The notes beneath the pieces were generated by a model, which was given only the letters and a program-made list of their open reading frames with translations, was not told the origin of the DNA and did no database searches. This document shows positions 25,026 to 36,946 of a stretch of DNA of 64,000 bases, piece after piece; position 1 is the first letter of the stretch, and each line of letters starts with the position of its first letter. This DNA comes from Rhinopomastus cyanomelas. Its lineage: Eukaryota; Chordata; Aves; Bucerotiformes; Rhinopomastidae. The DNA is taken from the NCBI GenBank assembly GCA_013400115.1, contig VXBP01004470.1, forward strand, positions 620,001 through 684,000. The letters are read 5' to 3'. The position numbers and the translations under genes are program-made.

Positions 25026-28000
25026 CCTGCCAATGGTAAATTTTGAACACTACCAGGCCAAACCAATCCTGAATAAGTATCTTTTTCAAATTCTGCATGT
25101 GTACACAACAGAAACAGGAGACTTTGATCAGCAGAACTCTTACGTTCTAATGTAGCCTTTGGCCTTACAGCAGCCAAAATTAAAATGTATATTTGTTGTC
25201 TACAAGACTAATAAGAACAAAATTGCATCATTAGTCACACACACAGAATATGCCACACACACAGAGAAAGTAAATGCCACTTCATGCCAGATTGTCAGGG
25301 AAAATAATAATAAAATAAGACCTCTGCAAAGAATCTTAAAGAGTTTGGGCATATAGAATGAACCTGTGTTTCTTAATAAACACACTGAATGTATACTGAA
25401 TGGTTGTGTATGTGGATATATGTACACATATATCTGTGTGCATATATATTGGATATGAGCATCAAACACAAGAAAATACTCGTGGCTACCACCTGATTTA
25501 CAAATAACTTGCCTTTTCCTATATAATACTGAAAGCAACCCAAACCAGCTTAGAAAGGATAACAGTTTCAAAAAAAGCAGACATCAACAGTGGCTGAAGC
25601 ATGTACTTCAAACTCTATACGGATCAATATAGTTCCCAAAGGTCTTTGCTAGATTTTTGTTGTAGTCTTTGTAGTATGAGCTAGAGTAACTCCGGGGTAT
25701 TTTAGCAGGGCTAGAACTGCAAATTCTACACAAATGACTTTGTTTTGCATGTTTGGCCTATTGGACTTTAGAAATGTATTGTTTGTTGGTATTCAGTACA
25801 ATGCTCAAAAAATTGTTAGCATCCCTGTTAGCATCACTGTAGGTGATGCTGGTTCAACTCTGAGAGGGGCTCTCTGAAAACACATACAATCATACATCCA
25901 CACAAAAGGGCATGATGTGTTCCTCTCAAAAGGAAGCTGTCTACGTTATATCTTGTGTCAAAGATTTATTCTCTTAAAACAATAAGTAGCTCAATGGAAA
26001 AAATGTAAAGTTTGTGATTCATTTTAGAGCAGTTGTTTTGACTTCTGTTGTGAAAATGCTACCAGTTTTTCTTTGGGTGGGTGTATTCTCAGGAAGAGCA
26101 CACAGGATTACCACCCTCCTCAGAAATCCCTCTTCAGTATCAGTGCTTTCTTTTTGATAGTTTCTGCTTTAATACTTTTGTAGGTAATATATAATCTGCT
26201 GCACTTGTGTTATTCAATATTCAGATAATCAATATAAACCACTAGTACATGCACACAGGATACAACTAGGGCGTGGTACTATTGAATTTTTTTAATTACC
26301 AAGATTCCTAATACTGGCCTTTAATCCTGTTCAGATTTGAAGATAAATAAGATAGCTACCTACATGTGACAACAATGACTTTCTGAGCACACCAAGATAA
26401 AGGTCTTGCAAATCAACCCACTGTGCAACTATTCTTTAATACTCAAAACACCTTCATTATCTACATAGACTTTTAAGAATCTGCTAGTATAATCTAGGAC
26501 TGAGAACAGTTATTTAAAGAAAGATTTTTTAACTATGCAGTTCTTGCTCAATAATTTGCCTCTCTTGCCAAGGAAGCATTGTACTAATCTTTTATATTAC
26601 AGACCTTCTTATTCATGGGTACTTATTTACTCATACAGGCTTTGGACTTGTTGTGAAGTCAGTTGGAGATTGTCTTCTGAATAGAATCATGGGTCTGTCA
26701 GGCAGACTAATGTGAAATTGCTGTCCCTTGCTTGACACAGAGGTTGAGAGTCGGTAGACATAATCGCAATAAAATAGGATAAAGAACTTTTCAGGACTTA
26801 TATTAATTGGGGGCTACTCTGAACATCTTGCAGAGCTGAGTAATATATTGATATGTCATTTGAAAAAGAGCCTTGTTAATATTTCTTAGAATCTTCTTAG
26901 AAAAATATTTTTCATCACAACAAGGTGGGAGAAAGTTTCCATTAAGTTATATGTTTGTCAGATAACTGAGACCTTTCACATGTTCATTTCACATGACATC
27001 TAAAGGGATATCTGCAGAATGTATTACCACTATTATTAGAATGTGTTCAAATTAAATAATTCAGATTTAATATATAAAATTAATTTCTTATCATTGTAAG
27101 TATCCAGTCATTATGAATTCATTCAGCATTATTGAAAAAGTTATGTGGTTCATGACAAAAACTTAAGTACACCTCTGAAGAATGCATTTAATGTGTTACA
27201 CAGTAAAATGTAATGGTAGAATAGTAAACCTCCTAACAACCTTGATATACTGCATATCACATTTTTAAAACATAAATAAATCAGATTAAAATCAAACGCA
27301 TGCAAGATTTTAAAGCCTGAGTTGTGTGTCTGGTTGAAGCTTCACAGGGATTGTTCACAGAAAGAAGAATGAGAAAGATAAACTCATTCACACAGTGGTC
27401 AGGACACATGCCTAAGGTGTGATCTACACCTTCTTTCCTTATTTCAGAGTACTGTTTACTTAGAAATTTGCAAAACAGGACAATAATGTCCTGTTCTTCC
27501 ACAGCCTTTATAGCACTGCTGGTAGTCTCTTTTTTGGTTTTTTTTGTGGGATGACCACCAGCATGCTGCAAGGTAGTGCACACAGGGAGCAAGGTTTTCC
27601 TTAGCATAGCACTATGTACCACCGAGAAGCTTGATTCAGAGGGGCTGCACAGCAGCTTTGGCTTAGGACGACATATGCGTCTTTCCTGTCTCACAAACAA
27701 CTCGCCAGTTCAAAACATGTAACACACACATGTATGGGAACTAGTGCAAAAACATGGGAAAAACCTTTTAGGGAATTCCCAAGGTTTAGAAAATTCTGGT
27801 TCCTGCTATCTGAATCTAGTAACATCCATGGGGGTATTAGCATATTAATACACAACATGCATGCATTTCCTTTTTCAAAAGCATATTCTAGTTTTGAGTG
27901 TCTCGTTTGTAGTGAACATTGTACATATGAAATGTACAGAGAGATATTAAGATATAAGATATAAAGTTGGTTATCAATATTTTAATTCAGTTTAGCAACA

Positions 28001-30670
28001 TTACCCAAACTACCTATTGAGGATGAGCTGATTTTTACTCATAAATACTTGATAATTTTCTCTGAACCTCAGAGACTAGCATTTTAATAATGCATTAGGT
28101 AAGATACAGTAAGTAGTATAAAAGTTAGCTTTGATGGAATAAATAAATTTATACAGGCAAAGATTTTAACCCTATCAGTTACCTTTTTCTATGAACAGTT
28201 AAATGTGGTTTGGATTTTTAAGCAGTGGCCAGAATAAACACCTACCTTTATATTAGTGCTAAAATATATTACATGGATATTAATGATATAATACAATATT
28301 ATATATAATATAATAATGTAATGATATATCTTAAATGGATCTTAATGATAAAAGTGAAGAAAATAATGTATATTAAACATAGAGTGTCAAGTCTTTAAGA
28401 GCATCCTACTTGCCCATTTTTGTTATCCAATTTACAAGAAAAAAACCCAAAGCTTATCTGATGTTTTAGGATTACACTAACTATCATTGCAACTGATAGT
28501 TAATGAAAATAGGTAATAAAGCCAGTCAAGATAGATTGATGTTGTAGCTGCAGATATTTCTGTAGATGTTGTTGTCACAGAAATACTCTTACTGCAGTTC
28601 TTCAAAGAGAATTCTTTAAAGGCTGTCTACAAAGAAAAGAAAGGCAGAAATAAGATATGGAGTGAAAAAACAAAGCAGCAGCAGCAAAACTTAATTTGTT
28701 TTATCTGGGAAGGAGTAGCAAAATAATCTCAGGGCTTCTTTGGTCAGCATGAATGAGATTTTGTTTGTCAGCGAGACCCCTAAATTTACTTTTGTCCTTG
28801 TGAGTTTGCATCTCCACTCCTATCAAGTTCATGTGGTCGGTGTATTCTAGAGAGCTTTTTGCCTCTTGCCTGCCAGGTATCAGTGGCAGAGGGTATCCTC
28901 CTGACAGCTGAGGTTGGCCAACTTTTTCTTGTTTTGTTCACCAGTTTGGTTACATTTCCTTCATGACAATTCGATCTATTTCCCATTTCAGACTCATTTA
29001 TCAGATTCCCTGGATACTAACTGACATTTTCCATGTAACAGTTCCATTTTTCCATCTTAAAATCTGCTGGCTTTAAGAATTAATTTATGAACCAAGTTGA
29101 TCTGACTGGTTATTACTCTGAGACTTAGCCTTCATATAAGAGTAATGTTGGCTTACAATGTTTGTTACAGCAACCCTGGTCCTCTGTGCATCTTTTCTAC
29201 CTAGAAATTAGATGCATTTTTTATCATGAAAACACATGCATTTTTAATGGATATTGATGCATATTATATACTATATTTTGAATATATTTACTATTAAGTG
29301 TATTTTAAACAGACATAATATTTTTATATACACTTTTCTTTTTATAAAAGGAGCCAAATATAGCAGAATTATTTTTGAGTCTATCTACTGAGCACAACTC
29401 ATCTGTTTCCATCAGCTTCTGCCCCGCATGTTTTCTTTATAAACACCACTATCATAAAAATTTGATTGAAATTCCTGTTGAATCTGCAGGTCCATAAAAT
29501 AATATTGCTGTATGTTGAGAACTATTTTATTGATGTTTAGAAACAAATAAACCTCTTGTTTTCTATTAACAAATAAATAAGAAATAAAATTACAAGAAGA
29601 TCCATTTATGTTGAATTTTATTGGTAAGATGGGAAGTCAGCATTCTTATTCTGCTTAAATAGGTTTGCATTGTTTGCATGAATTCTACATGCATCTTCAT
29701 CAGGATTATATTTTTTAACAGTATAAATTTTCTACATTATAATTGCTGGGGAGTGCAAGGAAGACAACTGTCAGGGAAAGTTGGCTTGAGGTAGCTGTTA
29801 TCGCCAGCTTTGGCAATATGAATGTGATGAAGATGGAGGGGACTGACTCAACTAGATAATGCAGGGAATAGTAGGCTCAGGGGAGGGGACAATGTGGATG
29901 ACTGATGGAACAAAATAAAATCTGGGTTGAAAACAGACATTTGATTAAAAAGTTTTTCCTTAATCTTCCAGACACTTCTTTTGAAATTTATTTTCTAGCA
30001 GACAGAAAATAATCACTATCTGAATTCCTGACACCACAAGATGGCTTTAAAATAGAGGATATCTACTTCTTTATTTGACTGGTGGTTTCTTTTTGTCTAG
30101 ACACAGCTTCATGCCATCTATCCTGAAGCCAGTGCTGAGATGACATTCAGGTAGCCTGGAGGAGAAGCATGATGAGAGAACAGAGTTGTTTTCAGTACAT
30201 GGAGAATAGTAACTGAAACTATTTGGCTTGCTAAAGTAGACTCCACTGAAAGAAGTGTTACATGGAAGATTCAAACTGGTTTTTTATGGTCTTGCCTTAG
30301 GTGTATGACGAAAAGTCCCTTATTGGCAGCTGTGATGGTAGCCCCTTTTGTAGCCAGAGGTGCTCTTCAGTATTTCATAGCTGTATACATTGCACTACAG
30401 AAGATGCTGTCAGGACGGAGGTAGGACAGAAAGAAGGATTGTTAAAGCTATACTGGGCATATGAAGGCCCACCAGCAGTGAGTCATTCACTAGGTCTGCA
30501 CGTCAAGCTGATCTGATTTATCTTAGATCTGTGCTCAGATGGCAACGAGATTTCTGTAGAAGTGGCCCACATTAGAAAAAAAGGCTGCAGAAGTTAAGGT
30601 CTTTTGCATGTAAAGAAGTTTGCTTGCTAACTCGGAAAAGAGCTCAGATGTTTTAGGAGGTGTGCAGTAT
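25026..30670. other. Long AT-rich stretch with simple repeats, no recognisable gene
   Basis: No exon or interspersed repeat was recognised. It holds short CA/TG-rich and TA-rich tracts at 25233-25263 and 25405-25455, and a very AT-rich tract at 28262-28350 that contains two GGAT(A/C)TTAATGATA units about 60 bp apart. Minus frames of 123 codons (25200-25571) and 139 codons (27281-27700) show no domain and are probably chance. Confidence 0.45.
25405..25455. repeat. TG/TA-rich simple sequence with small palindrome
   Basis: Alternating purine-pyrimidine sequence contains the near-perfect palindrome GATATATGTACACATATATC. It is probably a degenerate microsatellite. Confidence 0.6.
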
Positions 30671-31408
30671 GGTCAGCATGAGCCAGCAGTGTGCACTTGC
30701 AGCCTGGAAGGCAAACCTGATCCTGGGCTGCATCAGGAGGAGTGTGGCCAGCAGGTCTCTGAGGGAGGTGATTCTTCTCCTCTACTCTGCTCTGGTGAGA
30801 CCCCACCTGGAGCACTGCATCCAGTTCTGGAGCCCTTATTACAAGAAGGATGTGGATGTGCTGGAGCGGGTGCAGAGGAGGGCCACGAGGATGATCAGAG
30901 GGCTGGAGCAGCTCTCCTATGAGGACGGACTGAGAGAGTTGGGGCTGTTCAGTCTGGAGAAGAGGAGTCTCCCAGGTGACCTTCTTGTGGCCTTCCAGTA
31001 TCTGAAGGGGGCCTGCAAAAGGGCTGGGGAGGGACTTTTTAGGATGTCAGGTAGTGACAGGACTAGGGGGAATGGAGCAAAGCTGGAGATGGGTAGATTT
31101 AGAGTGGATGTGAGGAGGAAGTTCTTCACCGTGAGAGTGGTGAGAGCCTGGAATGGGTTGCCCAGGGAGGTGGTGGAGGTCCCATCCTTGGAGGCATTTA
31201 AGGACAGGCTGGATGAGGTTCTGGCCAGCCTGACCTAGGTGGGGTGGCCCTGCTTATGGCAGCGGGGTTGGAAGTGGATTATCCTGTGGTCCCTTCTAAC
31301 CCTGAGTGACTGTATAACTTGGTCTGGGTGATCCTGCTGTGGCAGGGGGATTGGACTGGATGATCTTTCGAGGTCCCTTCCAATCCCTAATGATTCCATG
31401 ATTCTAAG
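30671..31408 (+). mobile_element. CR1 LINE, 5'-truncated, open 192-codon C-terminal RT frame, composite 3' tail
   Basis: The longest well-preserved CR1 frame in the window runs from 30660 to 31238. In order it carries SQQCALAAWKANLILGCI, RRSVASRS, YSALVRPHLEHCIQFWS, YYKKDVDVLERVQRRATRMI, LEQLSYEDGLRELGLFSLEK, a DLLVAFQYLK block, and SLEAFKDRLDEVLASLT before a natural TAG stop. The 3' UTR is composite. An older-type UTR (CCCTTCTAACCCTGAGTGAC) runs to about 31310 and is followed by the young-type 100-bp tail ending AATGATTCCATGATTCT. The first catalytic half of RT is absent, so the copy is dead on arrival, but it has no stops or frameshifts in what remains. The same composite tail occurs at 11843-12053. 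Confidence 0.95.
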
Positions 31409-33257
31409 TTTGTGAATTAATTAAGAAAAGAACAGGGACATGATGTGCTTAGAAAGAACAGTGTAAGGATAGGCTATGAACAGTTGTAATGTTTTAATCG
31501 TGGATCAACAGCCTACACTTCTACTTGGAAGCAATCTAATCCTATCTTATCCACAAGAATAATTACTTTCTATACAATAGATCACACATTCTACAAATAC
31601 AAAGTCTTTTAAGAGCGTGTAGAGATGACCGTTTCATTTTGGCTTCCAGAAAACGACATTGCCTGCTCCGTCGACAGTAGCACCTCTGCCAACAGACGTC
31701 CTTTGTGCACAGAATTATTCACACTCAGCCTTGTTTATTTTGTGTGGTGGAAAATTATGGTAACACATGTCTTCAGGGAGCACCTGTGTAATCTGTATTT
31801 ACAGTGCTAAACTTCCTTATTTATTTTTCTTGCTCACCTGCTGAACTTGCCTCCTGCCAGGTACTGTATTGAGGATGAATTTCATTTGTAGATAACAAAC
31901 ATGTCCTCCATTTTTCTGTTGACAAAATTATGACCAATTTAAACTACTTGTAAGGTAATAACATCTTACAAATTCACACTGTATTGTTTTGTTTAAAGAA
32001 ACTCTTTCATGTAATTATGTGAAGGATAAAAAATTATGAATATTCTTTGTTTTTTACCATTTACCTTTTAAATCTTAAATCTCTTTATCCCTCTACAGAA
32101 GTGCTTCAGTGATACATTCAAACAGAAATGAATTTTCTGTTTTTTTCAGAAAATTGTATGTTTTTTTCATATAATTAGATGTCAGAAGATTTCTCATCAG
32201 AGATAGCAGTGACTGTCTTATGGAGTATTTAGAATCATTTCAGGGGGCAAAGGAGGAAGAATTCCTAATGTTGTTTATTTTTTCCTCCTAGTTATCAGAG
32301 TTTGATATGCACTTGGTAAACATAGCAACAAAGGGAAACCAAAAATACATGTAATGCTCTGAGAAATTAATTGATAGCTCAATAAATATGATTGTTTAAG
32401 GGTTTTGCTATGATTCCTTTGAAATACTCATCCTGTATCATATGACATACATAAAGAGGCATCATTTTCAAACTTCCTGGCAACTCAGGAGTAAGTCAAG
32501 AATCTGGAGCAGAATTTAAACATGGACAGAGTCCAGGACTTCTTGTTTTGATCTCAGCAGTAGTATCCACACAGTAAAATTTGTTTATTGGATGCTGTTC
32601 TTTTCCTAACACTGCAGAAGGACGCACAGAGCTCTGAAGACCTCATTGAAAGTTTATTCCTTTAACAAGATATGCAGTCATTTCAAGACACATCACTTCA
32701 ATGGGGCCAGCCATGGTTTGTTTAGTTCCTAATTTGAGAATCTGCTTAACAGGTTGGTTCACACACTGCCCTAGGTAATCAAGAAATTGTTTGGCCCTCA
32801 AATAGTACATAATTCATACAACATTTTCACTGCTTGTCTTCAAAATTTTTTTAACATCTATGACTGTGAAGCAAGAAATGGATGGAGATAAGCACTCCAG
32901 GGTTCTTAATGAATAGCAGTGTTTAATAGCAATGTACCATTTATATATGTTTCAGAACTTAGCAATATCAATACAATTACATTTCTGAAGCTTTTATCTG
33001 TCTAGTCACTGATTTAACACACACGCATTTTCCATTATTATGTCAAAATTCAGGTGTCCTGAGGAGCACACTAATACTGATCTATCTCACAACTTAAAAA
33101 ATCCTTTAAGAACATTAATATTGTTGGGTGTAGAAATGCATGCCTAACTTAAGATATTTTTTATCCCTAGCTTTGCTGAAACCCTTTTCCTTGTTATTTC
33201 AAAAACAGTCACTGAAGCAATAAAATACCCCCACAAAGTACCTGAGAAAGCTTGTAA
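31409..33257. other. AT-rich non-coding DNA
   Basis: No gene or repeat was recognised. Confidence 0.5.
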
Positions 33258-33328
33258 ACAGATCACAGACAGCTTGGAAGGAACCTTGAAAGATCATGTA
33301 AGTCCAACCACCCCTGCTGGAGCAGGAC
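33258..33328 (-). mobile_element. CR1 3' tail joined to a 5S rRNA-like head
   Basis: Read on plus, ATCACAGACAG followed by CTTGGAAGGAACCTTGAAAG, ATCATGTAAGTCCAACC and CTGCTGGAGCAGGAC is the reverse complement of the last 70 bp or so of CR1, with an eroded terminal repeat at about 33258. Instead of continuing into the CR1 3' UTR, it abuts the 5S-like sequence at 33329. On the minus strand the order is therefore 5S head, then CR1 tail, as in LINE-dependent SINEs. Confidence 0.75.
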
Positions 33329-33399
33329 AAGCCTACAGCACCTGGTGTAGCCAGACTGTCTCTTATCCAAGTGCAAACCAGGCTCGACCCTGCTTAGCT
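33329..33399 (-). pseudogene. 5S rRNA-derived fragment (3' 71 nt), head of a CR1-tailed retroelement
   Basis: The reverse complement aligns without gaps to vertebrate 5S rRNA from about nt 50 to nt 120. By hand I count 60 matches in 71 positions against the 5S sequence as I remember it. The best blocks are AGCTAAGCAGGGTCG at the 5' side and GGTGCTGTAGGCTT at the 3' side. The match covers the internal control region (box A, intermediate element and box C lie in about nt 50-97), so a polymerase III promoter could have been present, now with several substitutions. The first 49 nt of 5S are absent, as in a 5'-truncated retrocopy. There is no oligo-T terminator after the 5S part, since the CR1 tail follows directly. 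It is not a functional 5S gene. It is either a member of a 5S/CR1 SINE family or a single template-switch product. Confidence 0.8.
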
Positions 33400-33761
33400 A
33401 ATCTATCCATCTCTATCTCTATGTCTCATCACCTGCTCCTCTGGGGGCAAGTAGTAGGTGTTGTGTTTGTTTCCTTACAGTTTAGCCATCAAATTAAACA
33501 AATCCCAAGAAAATAATACAATGTAGACTGATAAATTCTTGTTTTTATGTTATTACAAAAGCACGATCACATTGAAGTGATAAGAAGTCCGTTAAGTATA
33601 GATGTATAAGACATCAAGAGATCTGTCATTATTTTGTGAACTAGTTGGAACAAGATTTCCATAGATGAATACCAATGGACATAAAAACTAATGAAGCACA
33701 GTATCCAAATCATTTCAATCCCATGACCTATCAGTTTTTGTATCTAACAACATCGTTGTAA
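33400..33761. other. Non-coding DNA
   Basis: I see nothing recognisable. The first bases do not align to the missing 5' half of 5S rRNA. Confidence 0.5.
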
Positions 33762-34204
33762 AAGGAGGAGCTTGCCTTGGTTGATGAGGACTGGGTTAGG
33801 GATAAGTTGAGCAAACTGGATGTACATAAATCGAGGGGACCTGGTGGGATGCACTTGCAAGTGCTAAAGGAGACAGAGGAACTCATTGCTAGGCCACTCT
33901 ACATCTTTGCTAAGTCATGGGAATCAGGAGAGGTGCCTAGGGACTCCAGTCTTCAAAAAGGGTAAGAAGGAGGACCCAGGTAACTGTAGACTGGTCAGTC
34001 TCACCTCCATCCCAGGTGATGGAACGATTTATCCTTGATGCTGTCTCTAGGCACAGCAAAGACGACAGTGTCATTAGGGACAGTCAGCATGGTTTCACCA
34101 AGGGGAAGTCATGCTTGCCCAACCTGATAGCCTTTTTCGAGGGCATTTCGATTGGAGTCAATGATCTTTCGAGGTCCCTTCCAATCCCTAATGTTCTGTG
34201 ATTT
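33762..34204 (+). mobile_element. CR1 LINE with large internal deletion (RT N-terminal part fused to the final 45 bp)
   Basis: The left part (33762 to about 34150) encodes the N-terminal RT region. Frame 33777-33965 has VDEDWVRDKLSKLDVHKSRG followed by PGGMHLQVLKE, and frame 34016-34201 has a DSQHGFTKGKSCLPNLIAFF block. At about 34155 the sequence jumps directly to the CR1 extreme 3' end (AATGATCTTTCGAGGTCCCT through TGTTCTGTGATT). More than 1 kb, including FADD and all C-terminal codons, is missing. A frameshift separates the two RT frames. It could be a template jump during integration or a later deletion. Confidence 0.88.
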
Positions 34205-34618
34205 CCTAAAGCACAGCAACTGGATGCAAATACTTATTGGGCATTACTCATGAGTTGTGTTTAGGAACTCTTTGGAAATATATTTGTTGGCCTGGGCCAA
34301 AACTCTTTCATTTGTTCTTAGCCTCTCAGTAGCTATATTGTTTATGAAAAATATACTATTTTAAATTATACATCTGTTCTTTCAAAATGTTTCAGATTGC
34401 TGCAATGAATCAGTGTCAAGACTTTTTTTTCCTTTTAGTGTTTGTAAAGGACAAGTCAAATTACTGTCTTTTAGCTCTTCTATGGCTCCCTCAAGAATTT
34501 AGCTATTACAATGATTGCTGCAAATACAGCTTAGCTATTTACTCACTTACTGACCATAAGTTCTCAACCTGTCTAGAAATTCTCCCCTACTCCCAAAATT
34601 ATTTTTACAGTGACTACA
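34205..34618. other. Non-coding DNA between CR1 pieces
   Basis: No feature was recognised. The plus frame at 34387-34725 has no domain and runs into a CR1 tail. Confidence 0.5.
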
Positions 34619-34670
34619 TGGTCTTTCGAGGTCCCTTGCAACCCCTAATGTTCTGTGATTCTGTGATTCT
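34619..34670 (+). repeat. CR1 3' tail-only insertion (about 52 bp)
   Basis: TGGTCTTTCGAGGTCCCTTG followed by 'caacccctaatg' and TTCTGTGATTCTGTGATTCT is the last 50 bp of CR1 with a well-preserved double terminal repeat. The CR1 part has almost no body, so it is an extreme 5' truncation. Confidence 0.85.
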
Positions 34671-36333
34671 ACGCTTCATCATGTCTTTAGTTTTCCTCTG
34701 TTCTTGTAAGGCCGATGTTCTTTAGAGTGAATTTCCTTTAGATTGAATTTCCAAGCCTCTGCAGAGTCATCAGTTCTTGATTATCCTCTTTTGCAGCACT
34801 ATTGAACATAATCCTTGAAACCATGTCTTATTAGGAACTATAAAGATTCAAGAAATCACCCAACAGTGTAGCTATACTGTTATGCCAGAGGTTGTGTAGC
34901 TCACCAAAACCTTTCCTTTCATCCCTGAGCTATCATAAACCTTATTTATGCTGTCTTTCACCTCAGGCTCAATAAGAATGGAGTTTAATGCTAATGATGA
35001 CTGAAACAACAGTAACCGTGACCAGAGGCAGTTCTTACTGCAAACGCAGTGGGATGAGCATTGATTTAGTGGTGTCTATTTGTCAGTATTTGTGAATGAG
35101 AATAAAAAAGGTACTGAGACAGGAAATTGTAAAATCAACAAAAATCAAGAGATGCTAAATATTGACAATCAGGTTCTGAAAGTAAGTCAGGAGAAATTAA
35201 AACAGATTGCCAGAGAAGCTGAATCTTGAAATTTGATGGTACCATTCTGGGAAACAGAAACCTCAGATATAAGCTGAGCTGTATTTGAGTGTCATGTTAG
35301 TCTCTTCAAATTTTAACAGTAGAAAAAAGCAGATCTTCAAGGTTCTGAACATTACCTGCCTATTTAGTGAACTGGGACAGCAAAGCCATGTAAAAGAAAC
35401 TCACTCAGCACACTTAAGCAGTATCTTTTTCAGGTAATGTAAGTATCTACTCTACCTTCAAATATTACCTTGTGTTTTAGTTGTGCCATTATCAGTGATA
35501 AGCACATTTTTAATCAAGGAAATAAGACGTAGTTAATTATGCGCATGGATTGTGCTTTAAATTATACTTTATTAGCTGCGTTCATCACCTTCCAGCCCAC
35601 AAACCAGGTGTGACATGGCAGTTCTGTAAGCACTGCTTACAGAGATTACAGCCAGAACCAGACTTAATCCAATTAACAAACTGCATCCTCATGTGAAAAG
35701 TAAAAAACTGCTGACAGTTGCAATGACTGCCATTGGTGCTCTTCTGTTAGGACGTTCCTTAATTACAGAGCTTGAGGTCCCCAAGGTACCGTGATAGCCT
35801 GAAGATACACTGCGTTAAAAAAATAATTAAAAAACCCAACTTCTACATTTAGACAAAGTCTGTTCTAAAAAGTAAACAACCAGTCACTGAGAAAACCCAG
35901 AAATTGTTAAAAAGTTGGAAATAACAGTAATTGCAGTAATTGCGAGATGGTGAAATGTCTTTTTTACAGTAGGAATATTAGTAAGAATATTTCTTAGATG
36001 TTAATTAGATGAACTTTCTAAACTGTAACTAATGTAATGGAATTTGTTTCCATGAAGTCACAAGTACATTAGCTTTACTGACCAGAGATATTTTTTCTCA
36101 TTATGGTGCATCAAATGCTGTTTTTTCTGGGATGGAGAACAACAGTTCAAGATTTAGAATGACTTTTTAGGTCTTACAGCTCTTTTAAACTCATTCAGAT
36201 CTGTGAAATAAGTTTGACTGCTTTGATCTTTACAGGAAATTATCTGTGCTTAAGCTGCTCTAGAAAATGGCCTTTCTGAGAACAGCCTGCACACGAATTG
36301 TATGGCACAGGATACCATATGCATTTCAGAGAA
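34671..36333. other. AT-rich non-coding DNA
   Basis: No gene or repeat was recognised. Confidence 0.5.
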
Positions 36334-36369
36334 ACACAGAACATCAGGGATTGGAAGGGACCTCGAAAC
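36334..36369 (-). repeat. CR1 3' tail-only fragment, minus
   Basis: ACACAGAACATCAGGGATTG followed by GAAGGGACCTCGAAA is the reverse complement of the CR1 3' end (GTTCTGTG-type terminus). It is about 36 bp. It faces away from the plus-strand CR1 that starts 200 bp to the right. Confidence 0.75.
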
Positions 36370-36567
36370 ATTCTTTGGAATTGGAATTTCTTCCCAAGAT
36401 ATCTTTTTATTTGCCAATGTTTTTTCATAGTCCATATATCTAATTTTTCATTAGTTGTGACTGTTTCCATGACAAAGAAATCCAAATTTAAGAGATGTAT
36501 TCCGCTGTTTCTTCACTGAAAATTTTACACTGCAGGTCTTCTGCATACCATTTGTCAAACAAGTAAT

Positions 36568-36946
36568 ATGGGTCTCTTTAGCTTGGAAAAGATGAGACCG
36601 AGGGGTGACCTCATTAATGTCAGTAAATATTTGAAAGGTGGGTGTCAGGAGGATGGAGCCAGGCTCTTCTCAGTGTCAACTAGTGACAGGACAAGGGCCA
36701 GTGGTTGTAAGCTGGAACAGGGGAGGTTCCACACAAATATGAGAAGGAACTTCTTCACAGTGAGGGTGACAGAGCACTGGAAGGGGCTGCTCAGGGAGTT
36801 TGTGGAGTCTCCTTCTCTGGAGATGTTTAAGACCCGCCTGGATGTGTTCCTGTGTGACTTGGTCTGGGTGATCCTGTTCTGGCAGGGGGATTGGACTAGA
36901 TGATCTTTCGAGGTCCCTTCCAATCCCTAATGACTCTATGATTCTA
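36568..36946 (+). mobile_element. CR1 LINE 3' end with open C-terminal frame
   Basis: The CR1 enters at the GLFSLEK codons. The plus frame 36568-36903 is unbroken: MGLFSLEKMRPRGDLINVSK, a GGCQEDGARLFSVSTSDRTR block, RRNFFTVRVTEHWKGLLREF, and a terminal 'FWQGDWTR' read through TGG where other copies have TAG. The tail ends TGACTCTATGATTCTA. The frame is intact, so the copy is fairly young. Its 5' truncation point nearly coincides with that of the copy at 39976. Confidence 0.92.

Noticed and set aside
25200..25571. Minus-strand open frame of 123 codons overlapping CA/TG-rich repeats
   Set aside because: Composition reflects the simple repeats (His/Tyr/Ile-rich). No domain.
27281..27700. Minus-strand open frame of 139 codons
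   Set aside because: No recognisable domain, no coding-like context and no splice or promoter evidence. Consistent with chance.
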